From a virus, in the IMG/VR virus record IMGVR_UViG_3300030106_005756, positions 1 to 50,819 of that record: a stretch of 50,819 bases of DNA; one strand, written 5' to 3'. The position numbers and the translations under genes were made by a program. The notes beneath the pieces are model-generated. The model was not told the DNA's origin. It saw nothing but the letters and a program-made list of their open reading frames with translations, and did not search any database. The first letter of the stretch is position 1. Each line of letters starts with the position of its first letter. Shown here piece by piece: positions 1-6,284 of the stretch.

Positions 1-191
1 CCTTTTTTACCGGCTTTACCTTTGATTTTCTTTCCTTTTTTCTTTTTCTTCTTCTTTATCTCATCTGCGTATTCGTTAGAGGCCATATGTATATTCCACT
101 CGTTAATTGGTGGAACTGAACATAGTAAACATCTTGAATAGACTGATGATGAAAGAATTAAAAGAACAAGGATGTATTTAATCGATTTCAT
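1..191 (-). CDS. Secreted or lipid-anchored small basic protein, 3' end cut by window
   Basis: An ATG at 191 follows a good ribosome binding site (AAAGGAG, 6 nt upstream). The reading frame stays open to the window edge, giving at least 63 residues. The N-terminus is a signal-peptide-like segment (MKSIKYILVLLILSSSVYS) followed by a CLLC motif. After about 20 neutral residues there is a very lysine-rich tail (KKKKKKKGKK). The cysteine after SVYSR might be a lipidation site, but the lipobox is poor, so ordinary signal-peptidase cleavage is as likely. Function is unknown. It follows another exported small protein (235-501), so the two may both act at the host envelope. Confidence 0.65.
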   Translation of the reverse strand, partial: MKSIKYILVLLILSSSVYSRCLLCSVPPINEWNIHMASNEYADEIKKKKKKKGKKIKGKAGKK

Positions 192-234
192 TATCATCTC
201 CTTTATGTTATTGTTAACAATTATAAATATAAGG

Positions 235-501
235 TCACCCACTCTTTGGATGTCTTCTTACTATATACTCTTCACTACGTAACTTGGATAGTGTGGTCGG
301 TATATAACGAACCGAAATCGTCTCCCAATGATGATGTTCCATGCAGTATAGGGCATAATCATTTCCTAGCTCTAATGGATTACTACTCCTATATATATGT
401 ATCTCACCGCTCTTATCTATTATCGGGATGGTCTTTCGTTCCGTTTGTTTCGGACTATGGGTGCACGCTCCTAACATTAGTAAAATAAATAATAGTCTCA
501 T
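235..501 (-). CDS. Small lipoprotein, function unknown
   Basis: About 88 residues starting MRLLFILLMLGAC, a short hydrophobic signal ending in a lipobox (LGAC), so the mature protein would be a lipid-anchored domain of about 76 residues. I chose the start at 501 because the frame upstream encodes no sensible signal sequence and because this ATG overlaps the TGA of the small gene 498-635 (ATGA coupling). The mature part is hydrophilic with several His and Tyr residues (MEHHHW). No family is recognised. An Rz1-like spanin role is conceivable, but the protein is not proline-rich and no Rz partner is seen. Confidence 0.6.
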   Translation of the reverse strand: MRLLFILLMLGACTHSPKQTERKTIPIIDKSGEIHIYRSSNPLELGNDYALYCMEHHHWETISVRYIPTTLSKLRSEEYIVRRHPKSG

Positions 502-635
502 CTTATTTCTCGGTTGATGAACCATTCGTGCTCTATGTGGTCTAATTCTATTTCCAATACCAAGTGTGACCGAAACAACGCTTCCTCGATTTCGCTCCAT
601 TTCGGTAATCTCTCTATGTATGTGGTTAACGACAT
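498..635 (-). CDS. Small acidic protein (45 aa), hypothetical
   Basis: The ORF runs from ATG at 635 to TGA at 498, beginning MSLTTYIERLPKWSEIEEAL and ending FINREIR. A GGAG ribosome binding site lies about 6 nt upstream of the ATG. The TGA overlaps the start codon of the lipoprotein gene (ATGA), the same coupling seen across the window, which is the main argument that it is real. The protein is predicted helical and acidic, with no Cys or membrane segment. Function unknown. Confidence 0.55.
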   Translation of the reverse strand: MSLTTYIERLPKWSEIEEALFRSHLVLEIELDHIEHEWFINREIR

Positions 636-808
636 TATGTTCTCCGTTGCGGGTAGTCGTCGTATCGTGGGAATCGATTGGGAGTTTCGGGCTTCAAACC
701 TTCGGAATCCGTAGGATTTCGGAGGGTTCCAATATATCTAACTAACGAAGAGACGAGTACCTCTTGTTAAAAAAATTTTCTCAAACCCTCTGTATTGCGT
801 TTTTTTTC
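636..808. other. Intergenic gap with a strong inverted repeat
   Basis: This stretch holds no convincing ORF. It contains an imperfect 12-bp inverted repeat with a 3-base loop at 699-725, and near 749-768 a shorter AAGAG/CTCTT inverted repeat beside a run of A/T. No run of T follows the larger hairpin on either strand, so it is not a textbook terminator. Confidence 0.5.
699..725. repeat. Inverted repeat / stem-loop
   Basis: Arms at 699-710 (CCTTCGGAATCC) and 714-725 (GGATTTCGGAGG) can pair over 12 positions, ten Watson-Crick and two G-T/T-G, around the loop GTA. It lies in the 5' leader of the coupled genes 498-635 and 235-501. Possible roles are RNA processing or stability, or weak termination after the gene at 809-1093. 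Nothing selects between them. Confidence 0.5.
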
Positions 809-1093
809 CTATGTGGTGATTGAGTCCCAAATATTTTTCAAGACCAATGATATAAAACCTACCCCAATCGGTAGTCTCCATTTTTTACTATCTTCACGGA
901 ACTGTGAGTTCTGTTTTGTTTCTGCCCACAATCCCTCATGAGGGTTAAATAAGTTTTCCTTTATAAAGCTCAACGACTCATCCGTCTGTCGGTGAGCGGC
1001 GTCTATCTCTCTTCTGAGTTCCGCCAAATCTTCTTTCATTCCGTCCATCTTAAGGTGGACTATTTCGAATTCTTTTCTATCTTGACTGTTCAT
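809..1093 (-). CDS. Small coiled-coil protein with C-terminal membrane segment
   Basis: 94 residues. The first half is charged and helical (roughly residues 3-45, EIVHLKMDGMKEDLAELRREID), suggesting a coiled coil. The C-terminus (about residues 73-92, LPIGVGFISLVLKNIWDSITT) is a single hydrophobic segment. This resembles the small coiled-coil plus TM proteins phages use at the membrane (XhlA-like or holin accessory), but I see no diagnostic motif. It sits just after the Cys-rich peptide gene. Confidence 0.55.
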   Translation of the reverse strand: MNSQDRKEFEIVHLKMDGMKEDLAELRREIDAAHRQTDESLSFIKENLFNPHEGLWAETKQNSQFREDSKKWRLPIGVGFISLVLKNIWDSITT

Positions 1094-1099
1094 TACACA

Positions 1100-1162
1100 C
1101 TATCCGCAGCAACAACCACAGTCCCTACATTCATTACAAATACATTTTTCACATCCACACAT
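1100..1162 (-). CDS. Cysteine-rich 20-residue microprotein
   Basis: ATG at 1162 is preceded by AGGGGA with about 6 nt spacing, and TAG is at 1100. The product is MCGCEKCICNECRDCGCCCG: nine cysteines in 20 residues, arranged CxC, CxC, C, CxCCC. Such density is typical of metal-thiolate (metallothionein-like) or zinc-binding peptides. It lies between the HNH-like gene (stop at 1196) and the coiled-coil gene (start at 1093) in the same orientation, so it fits the operon. No homologous family can be named from memory; a metal-binding role is inferred from composition only. Confidence 0.6.
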   Translation of the reverse strand: MCGCEKCICNECRDCGCCCG

Positions 1163-1195
1163 TGTGTTTCCCCTAGTACGTTTAGATATAAATAG

Positions 1196-1774
1196 TTACT
1201 CATCGTCGTTTTCTTCCCACACTTCTTGTAATTTCTTACGAATTTGATTGGTATTCTTTGGTGTGTTTAACATCCTACCTGTTGGCTTCATTATAAAGAA
1301 ACAATTGTAGCACAACAGCTGAAGATTATCCAAACTATGATTAGTGCCATCACCATCTAGAAAATTAATTATGTAGGGCCCTCTCATATCTGTCTCTCTA
1401 TAATCATCATAACCACAGTTACCACACTCTTGAGCCATAAATCCGTCACGCACTAATCTTTCTTGTAGTTTCCAATGCGGGTAGTTAGGATGTTTGCCCT
1501 CGAATAAATCCTGTATCTTTACTCCCCAACCTGTATTACCTTTAGTGGTAACACCAACACCGGCCTGATTCTTATTCTGTTCGAATAAATCATACATCTT
1601 AGCGTATTTCTTGAACGTATTATAAGCCACACCCAAATGTTTTGCAGCAGCTCTGATGGATAGTGTGGACTCTATCGCCCATTTGATTCTACTCTTTGGA
1701 ATCGGTTTAGACCGAAAGGGATTCTTTTTCTTTGGTCGGTTCTCGTGGTTATGTAAATCGGTTAAATCAGACAT
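1196..1774 (-). CDS. HNH-like zinc protein with N-terminal helix-turn-helix
   Basis: 192 residues. An N-terminal basic segment (about 17-30) is followed by a helix-turn-helix-like stretch (about 33-60, TLSIRAAAKHLGVAYNTFKKYAK). The C-terminal half carries two zinc-knuckle pairs, CGNC (about 117-120) and CYNC (about 155-158), flanking INFLDGDGTNHSLDNLQLLC. This closely follows the HNH pattern HHxDGDxxNNxxxNLxxLCxxCH. The first His pair is replaced by Asn-Phe and the last His is missing (FF), so nuclease activity is doubtful and a DNA-binding or regulatory role is possible. Its start overlaps the end of 1767-1970. Confidence 0.7.
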   Translation of the reverse strand: MSDLTDLHNHENRPKKKNPFRSKPIPKSRIKWAIESTLSIRAAAKHLGVAYNTFKKYAKMYDLFEQNKNQAGVGVTTKGNTGWGVKIQDLFEGKHPNYPHWKLQERLVRDGFMAQECGNCGYDDYRETDMRGPYIINFLDGDGTNHSLDNLQLLCYNCFFIMKPTGRMLNTPKNTNQIRKKLQEVWEENDDE

Positions 1775-1970
1775 CGGTTTTCTTCTCTATGTTGAACGCT
1801 ATATCACCGAGTTTTTCCTTCTCATTGATTAGTAACGGACTATCTTGATGTATTTCAATGACACTACCACTATCAAGGTTACTGCCGGTGGTCTCATAGT
1901 CTAACTTGACACTAATAGCTTCCTCGGTTATCTCGGCCATTAAATCCTCTAACTCACTAATTCTTTCCAT
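1767..1970 (-). CDS. Small acidic hypothetical protein (67 aa)
   Basis: 67 residues, acidic, with an N-terminal helical part (MERISELEDLMAEITEEAIS) and no Cys or membrane segment. Its ATG shares a base with the TAA of the upstream small basic gene (TAATG at 1968-1972), and its end overlaps the start of the HNH-like gene by 8 nt. The tight coupling supports translation. Function not recognised. Confidence 0.55.
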   Translation of the reverse strand: MERISELEDLMAEITEEAISVKLDYETTGSNLDSGSVIEIHQDSPLLINEKEKLGDIAFNIEKKTDV

Positions 1971-2134
1971 TAAAAATACCTCATATATTTTTTTCTTGAC
2001 TGAAACTTTTTAACCATCTTCTTATATTCTAGATGCTCTTTTCTGTTATACTCCTTGATACGAGTTCTGATAGGTGTGTATGTAACTTTCTTTTTCTTTT
2101 TAAATAACCCTTTTACCCAAGATAAAAGGCTCAT
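1970..2134 (-). CDS. Small basic protein (54 aa)
   Basis: ATG at 2134 follows CTAGGAG (about 8 nt spacing), with TAA at 1970. The product starts MSLLSWVKGLFKKKKKVTYT and stays strongly basic to its end (KKFQSRKKYMRYF). It has a short amphipathic N-terminus then Lys/Arg-rich helices, suggesting nucleic-acid or membrane binding. It is coupled to 1767-1970 by a TAATG junction. No family recognised. Confidence 0.55.
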   Translation of the reverse strand: MSLLSWVKGLFKKKKKVTYTPIRTRIKEYNRKEHLEYKKMVKKFQSRKKYMRYF

Positions 2135-2145
2135 CGTAGTTACTC

Positions 2146-2388
2146 CTAGGGTTTATCTAAATCTAGATATGTTTCTTCCTCTTTCCACCACTCACTAGAC
2201 GGTTTTCTAAGAGCAGCTTCCTTTCTCAAATCATATTCCTTTTTAGTTTCTATTTTCCAAACTTGATAAAATTTATCTTTATCCTCAAAAACTTTTCTCT
2301 TCATAAAATAATGCTCAGCACCGCCTGGTGTGACTGAGTCTATTTTATCCACTATGTTATCATAATTATCAACCAAATAATATTTCAT
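2146..2388 (-). CDS. Hypothetical protein (80 aa)
   Basis: 80 residues beginning MKYYLVDNYDNIVDKID, preceded by a clear TAGGAG site. Mixed charge, rich in Tyr, Trp, Lys and Glu, with no Cys and no hydrophobic segment. It is a standalone cytosolic small protein of unknown role, lying between the lipoprotein gene (stop at 2406) and the basic small gene. Confidence 0.55.
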   Translation of the reverse strand: MKYYLVDNYDNIVDKIDSVTPGGAEHYFMKRKVFEDKDKFYQVWKIETKKEYDLRKEAALRKPSSEWWKEEETYLDLDKP

Positions 2389-2405
2389 CTGAATCTCCTA
2401 TATAT

Positions 2406-2942
2406 TTAATCCAATACTATACCAAACGAGTCCGAACCTCCGAACCAATAAGCCGTTAGAGTAAGTGTATCACCCACCATATTTCTCGTAGGTGCTAACA
2501 TATTATTAATCTGACCGTATGAGTTACTGTAACTAATCCTATTTGAGGTGGGAACTTCTAAACCGGTAAAACCTATGACATAAGTCGTATCATAGGATAC
2601 TTTGACCCATTCATCCGTGAAACCAAAGTGAACAACATAACTGCTATTGTCACCAAGATACCAATATAGGTCTGAGTCCCATTCGACCCAAAACCCCTCA
2701 ACCATATTATTCATGCCATCTTTAACAACACCCGATACCCTATGTAGGGTTTGCCACTCAGTTCTATCTATGGTAAGATGATAATAGCCATTGTAATCCA
2801 ATGGTAGATTCATTTGAAAATCAATCGTATAGGTTTCAGACAAATCTGGTACTAATTTGACACAACCTATGAATAGATTAAATCCTAGTAGGCTTATTAC
2901 TCCAAAGTTTACCAGTTTTCTTATTACGTTTATTGTTATCAT
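2406..2942 (-). CDS. Lipoprotein, beta-rich, function unknown
   Basis: 178 residues. The N-terminus is basic then hydrophobic (about residues 9-26) and ends in a lipobox (LFIGC, Cys27), so the product should be lipid-anchored in a Gram-negative type envelope. The mature part is rich in Tyr, Trp, Ser, Thr and Gly with alternating hydrophobicity, suggesting a beta-sandwich. This fits a phage-encoded envelope protein such as a superinfection-exclusion lipoprotein, but no family motif is seen. The start lies inside the end of 2878-3045 in another frame; the local ribosome binding site is weak, so coupling is likely. Confidence 0.65.
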   Translation of the reverse strand: MITINVIRKLVNFGVISLLGFNLFIGCVKLVPDLSETYTIDFQMNLPLDYNGYYHLTIDRTEWQTLHRVSGVVKDGMNNMVEGFWVEWDSDLYWYLGDNSSYVVHFGFTDEWVKVSYDTTYVIGFTGLEVPTSNRISYSNSYGQINNMLAPTRNMVGDTLTLTAYWFGGSDSFGIVLD

Positions 2943-3045
2943 TCTTTTCTTTTACTTTCTTTTTTTTCTTAGTTTTACTACGTGACCTCTCCAACGCCGT
3001 TATTTCTTCGAGTTCATCATAATCTTCCCAATCTCTAATCTTCAT
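2878..3045 (-). CDS. Small highly charged protein (55 aa) overlapping the lipoprotein start
   Basis: ATG at 3045 follows TTGGGG; TAA is at 2878. The product begins MKIRDWEDYDELEEITALER and continues with a long Lys-rich stretch, so it has an acidic N-terminus and basic C-terminus. It overlaps the first 65 nt of 2406-2942 in a different frame. It is the first gene after a TTGACT promoter-like element. The start signal supports it; function unknown. Confidence 0.5.
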   Translation of the reverse strand: MKIRDWEDYDELEEITALERSRSKTKKKKKVKEKNDNNKRNKKTGKLWSNKPTRI

Positions 3046-3068
3046 AAACTACCCCAATATCACATTAA

Positions 3069-3097
3069 AAGTTACAATTAAAAATTATAAAAGTCAA
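3069..3097 (-). promoter_or_regulatory. Candidate promoter (TTGACT box), weaker -10
   Basis: TTGACT at 3097-3092, in an AAAAAAGCTTGACT context, is followed by a spacer with TATAA in the same place as the TATAG of the gp43 and Nmad1 promoters. The -10 region (AACTTT or TAACTT) is poor. The TGA stop of the upstream gene (3094) lies inside the -35 box. Confidence 0.35.
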
Positions 3098-3336
3098 GCT
3101 TTTTTTATTCTTAATTTTTCCAAGTTATCTAAAAATTCTGTAATGGTATGTGGTTTTTTGTAATCATCTATGATACGGATTTCTTCCAATAACTCTGGCT
3201 TTTCGTTTATTATCTTATGTAATAAATTAAATCCTTGTGATGGGTAAAATACTCCGAAACTCTCTTCTCCCAAAACATTTGTATCGAAAATTACATCCTT
3301 TTCAGTATCACCTTTTAATAATAAATAGTAGGTCAT
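3094..3336 (-). CDS. Conserved-looking phage hypothetical protein (80 aa)
   Basis: 80 residues beginning MTYYLLLKGDTEKDVIFDTN, containing GEESFGVFYPSQGFNLLHKII and an acidic/basic C-terminal helix. Globular, without Cys or membrane segments. From memory, similar short proteins occur in T4-like phages of aquatic bacteria, without a known function. The start overlaps the stop of the nucleosidase gene (ATGA), so the two are translationally coupled. Confidence 0.6.
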   Translation of the reverse strand: MTYYLLLKGDTEKDVIFDTNVLGEESFGVFYPSQGFNLLHKIINEKPELLEEIRIIDDYKKPHTITEFLDNLEKLRIKKA

Positions 3337-3935
3337 TTTAGTAAACTCAGTATTTTTTCTTTGAAAATAGTCACACCATTACCAACATTCTCTTGCCAGT
3401 CATCTGGTGCTTCATCATCGGCTCCATCCGTGATGTACTTAAACGATATAAATGGAACATCGTAGTGATAACAAACTTTGGATAAAGCATAAGCCTCCAT
3501 GTCCAAAACGTCCCCAATCGTGCCCTCTGTTACAAAAGAATCACCACTACCACATAATGCGTTATTTTGAATTGGATTGAAGTCACTTTTGGATTCAATT
3601 ATAATTGGAACTTCCTCATCGAATGGGGTCTGTCCCATTTTAAACCCAAGACTACCGATATTCATATCACGTTGAATGAATTTGGTGCAATCAACTAAAT
3701 CACCTTTTTGATATAAATCTGATTGGGAGCCAGCCGTACCATAATTTATAACTAAACTATAGGGGACGAAGCTACCATATTTACCAAATTTTTGAGTCAA
3801 TTTAAGTGTTGCGTTTACCTTACCGACGCCGGTATATAGCACATCATAATTATCCAACTCTCCTTGTGTTTCCATCTCTAGAGCACATACGATTAAAATA
3901 GGTTTGTTTCTTAACGGTTCACCGTAACTACTCAT
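3333..3935 (-). CDS. Probable MTA/SAH nucleosidase (PNP_UDP_1 family)
   Basis: 200 residues, slightly shorter than bacterial Pfs/MtnN (about 230). Family landmarks in order: the ALEMET segment (18-23), TGVGKVNAT (35-43), the GTAGS phosphate/ribose-region loop (66-70), DMEAYA (145-150), whose Met-Glu contacts ribose in this family, and TDGADDEA (169-176), holding the catalytic Asp equivalent. The expected reaction releases adenine from S-adenosylhomocysteine or 5'-methylthioadenosine. The gene directly follows apt with an 8-nt overlap, forming an adenine-salvage pair. Other nucleoside substrates (AMP, inosine) cannot be excluded by sequence. Confidence 0.8.
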   Translation of the reverse strand: MSSYGEPLRNKPILIVCALEMETQGELDNYDVLYTGVGKVNATLKLTQKFGKYGSFVPYSLVINYGTAGSQSDLYQKGDLVDCTKFIQRDMNIGSLGFKMGQTPFDEEVPIIIESKSDFNPIQNNALCGSGDSFVTEGTIGDVLDMEAYALSKVCYHYDVPFISFKYITDGADDEAPDDWQENVGNGVTIFKEKILSLLK

Positions 3936-4422
3936 ATTCGACCACGCTTCTAACCGTTAAATCAAAATTATCAATCCTAGGTACGTATCTCAAGTTAATC
4001 AAAACAATATTACCAACCACATTATAACCGGCCTTTTCAACCAATTTGTTAACAGTTTGTATTGTCCCACCCGTGGCTAAAACATCGTCAACAATTACAA
4101 CTTCACCACTACCCTCTTTTAACTCTAGGACATCTTTACTATATTCTGTATCATATCCAAGAGTTCTTGTAGGTGGTGGTAATTTACCCTCTTTCCTACA
4201 CATTACAACTCCACCACCATAATATATGGATAATGCGGATGCAAATATAAATCCACGAGCATCTATACCAACCCAATAATCTGGTATTCTAACCCTACTT
4301 CCCATATCTCTTATCGTGCTTTTGAACACTTCTTCGTTTGCTAACAGCGGTGATATATCTTTGAAACTAACACCATCTATTGGGAAATTATTAACCTCTG
4401 TTATGTAATCTTTATACGACAT
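3928..4422 (-). CDS. apt: Adenine phosphoribosyltransferase
   Basis: 164 residues, close to the usual 170-180. The N-terminus FPIDGVSFKDISPLL (13-27) is the APRT signature corresponding to FPxxGIxFxDIxPLL. GIDARGFIF (52-60), RKEGKLP (76-82), YDTEYS (90-95) and the PRPP-binding motif VVIVDDVLATGGT (108-120) all follow in order. It converts adenine plus PRPP to AMP. It overlaps the nucleosidase gene downstream and the glycosyltransferase upstream, so it is last in the island's transcript and first of the salvage pair. Confidence 0.92.
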   Translation of the reverse strand: MSYKDYITEVNNFPIDGVSFKDISPLLANEEVFKSTIRDMGSRVRIPDYWVGIDARGFIFASALSIYYGGGVVMCRKEGKLPPPTRTLGYDTEYSKDVLELKEGSGEVVIVDDVLATGGTIQTVNKLVEKAGYNVVGNIVLINLRYVPRIDNFDLTVRSVVEYE

Positions 4423-5629
4423 TTATCAACTCCTTCTCATATGTTTCTAGTGAGTTTATATGAAACTTAAATATCTCTAACTCCATAACACCAAGTTCAC
4501 CGCTTTCTTGAAGTATCTCTGATAAGTTTACTAATATTTGAAAGTTATCCGCGTTAAGTTTATTACAATCAAACTCTACAACCACCGCGTCTTTGTCTGT
4601 AATTTTACTATTACCATACATCCATGTTCTTTCATCCAAATCGAATTGTGTGTTTGACTGTTCTTCTAATTTATATTGATGAACATATTTTCCTATCGCA
4701 CCAGAATCTAAAAATATCTTATCACACCAAGGTTCTAACTCTCTTAGTAGATTTAAATTACAATTGTAGGCCTTAAAATACACTCTATATTTGGGTGGAA
4801 TTATTGGTTTCAGATACTCGTCATGTTTTACCATGTGTCCCCACTTACGAATAAAGTTACGAGTTGACCTAAGATTCTGAGCCAACCACTCCGATGATTC
4901 TCTTCCCTTCATAAAGACTTGACCTGCTGGATTTCTCATAGCACCATCCTTAAATCTACTACCACGACAAGTCATATGATAAACGAATCCCTTCCATGTT
5001 TGAATAAACTCATAACCAGCTAGTTGGAACCTATTGAAGATATCAGAATCTTCTTTGGATTGTGGAGCGTATAAAGGGTCATGTCCACCAATAGCTTGAA
5101 AATCTTTTTTATATATAGCCCAAGGTGCGAATACACCATTAGTTGTTTTATCGTCCTTTTTTCTAATCTCGTTCAGAAAAGCCATTAGTCCTAGTTCATC
5201 AAACTCCTCTGGTTCTATACCAAAGTCTTTCAATATCTTTTCTGGCCCATCAGGATGTAGTGGTGGTTCTATTCTAGTAGCCGATACAACCTTACCAGGT
5301 TCCAAATGTTTCAGAACTTCTTCGTCCATATTAGGACAGGCATACATATCAGCATGATATATCATAACAATATCATTTGTGGCCATCTCGACGAGCTTAT
5401 CATACAGTATGGTGTGACCCAACCTATCAGGTCCATCGTTTCTCATTATCTGAACGTTCTTATCCTTTTTCATTATCTTATTCATCCAATCCCAAGTTCC
5501 ATCATCAGAGAAATCATCAGCCCAACATATTTCATGTCTATACCCTAAGTTTTTTCTGATGCTATTGTATGACCACTTAAGGTACTTTAGGTTGTTTCTA
5601 CTTGGTTGTATAAAACTAATTGTCTTCAA
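4412..5629 (-). CDS. Family 2 glycosyltransferase with an extra C-terminal domain
   Basis: 405 residues. The GT-A domain occupies about 1-245: the strand ISFIQPSRNN, the DDFSDDGT nucleotide-binding segment (38-45) and HADMY (92-96) as the metal-binding DxD equivalent, then a GGHDP acceptor-side motif. The last 130 residues look like a separate globular domain of unknown type. Translation probably starts with TTG at 5629 after GAGG; the frame overlaps the formyltransferase stop. Donor and acceptor sugars cannot be predicted. Confidence 0.8.
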   Translation of the reverse strand: MKTISFIQPSRNNLKYLKWSYNSIRKNLGYRHEICWADDFSDDGTWDWMNKIMKKDKNVQIMRNDGPDRLGHTILYDKLVEMATNDIVMIYHADMYACPNMDEEVLKHLEPGKVVSATRIEPPLHPDGPEKILKDFGIEPEEFDELGLMAFLNEIRKKDDKTTNGVFAPWAIYKKDFQAIGGHDPLYAPQSKEDSDIFNRFQLAGYEFIQTWKGFVYHMTCRGSRFKDGAMRNPAGQVFMKGRESSEWLAQNLRSTRNFIRKWGHMVKHDEYLKPIIPPKYRVYFKAYNCNLNLLRELEPWCDKIFLDSGAIGKYVHQYKLEEQSNTQFDLDERTWMYGNSKITDKDAVVVEFDCNKLNADNFQILVNLSEILQESGELGVMELEIFKFHINSLETYEKELINVV

Positions 5630-6284
5630 TTCTATCCTCTAATCTTGATTCTGTTAAAAATAACTTCCTGCCATCTTTACATCTAATATAGGCGTTTGGA
5701 TAAGGGTCTTGTAAGGCTCTGATTTTATCATATAACTGTTTGGATGTACAATTCTTGAAATCATCCAAACGAATTTCACTCATACTTGGTTTTCTTCTTT
5801 TATAATACGTGGCCTCGTTTTCATCTTGTTTCACTTGTTTGAAACCCTCATCCATAATTTTAATCACACCGTCACCACCAATATCGATTATTCTATTGTA
5901 AATATCATTCAAATTTCCCTTAAGTGAAAATTTTTTCTGATATAAAATGTCACCCGTATCTAAACCATCATCCATTAAAAATAGAGTAACCGCACTATCT
6001 CTTTCTCCATTTATTATTTGATGTTGTATTGGAGAACCACCTCTATACTTCGGTAAAGCGGACGGATGAAGACAGATACATTTATAATCATTAACTATAC
6101 TTTTATCAACAATCCAGCTCCAACCTATGAAAAAAATAAATTTTGGTTCATACTCTTCAATCATCTTATTCAATAATTCTTTATCGTCCACATAAACACA
6201 GAAGTAATCTATAATGGTGTTTTCAACCTCAAGAAATAATTTATAAGACCAATCCCTATATCCACAGAATAAAATATTATCCAT
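5616..6284 (-). CDS. Sugar N-formyltransferase-like (Formyl_trans_N)
   Basis: 222 residues: a Rossmann-like formyltransferase core without the C-terminal OB domain of methionyl-tRNA formyltransferase. CLHPSALPKYRGG (71-83) matches the NxHxSLLPxxRG motif and DDGLDTGD (105-112) carries the catalytic Asp (109). His73 is kept, but the usual catalytic Asn is Cys71. Some sugar formyltransferase-like families carry a similar change. It overlaps the deacetylase gene just upstream, so together they could convert an N-acetyl sugar to an N-formyl sugar. Fmt proper is less likely because of size and context. Confidence 0.75.
   Translation of the reverse strand: MDNILFCGYRDWSYKLFLEVENTIIDYFCVYVDDKELLNKMIEEYEPKFIFFIGWSWIVDKSIVNDYKCICLHPSALPKYRGGSPIQHQIINGERDSAVTLFLMDDGLDTGDILYQKKFSLKGNLNDIYNRIIDIGGDGVIKIMDEGFKQVKQDENEATYYKRRKPSMSEIRLDDFKNCTSKQLYDKIRALQDPYPNAYIRCKDGRKLFLTESRLEDRIEDN

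Noticed and set aside
246-714. Plus-strand open frames opposite the small minus genes.
   Set aside because: They lack ribosome binding sites and show no protein-like patterns, while the minus frames have coupling and start signals.
749-780. Rho-independent terminator after the gene at 809-1093.
   Set aside because: The T-run precedes the short stem on the minus strand instead of following it.
222-1194. T4 late promoter octamer TATAAATA on the plus strand at 222-229 and 1187-1194.
   Set aside because: They point away from the genes, and the same octamer occurs inside coding DNA (for example 14555-14562 and 33582-33589), so chance in AT-rich DNA explains them.
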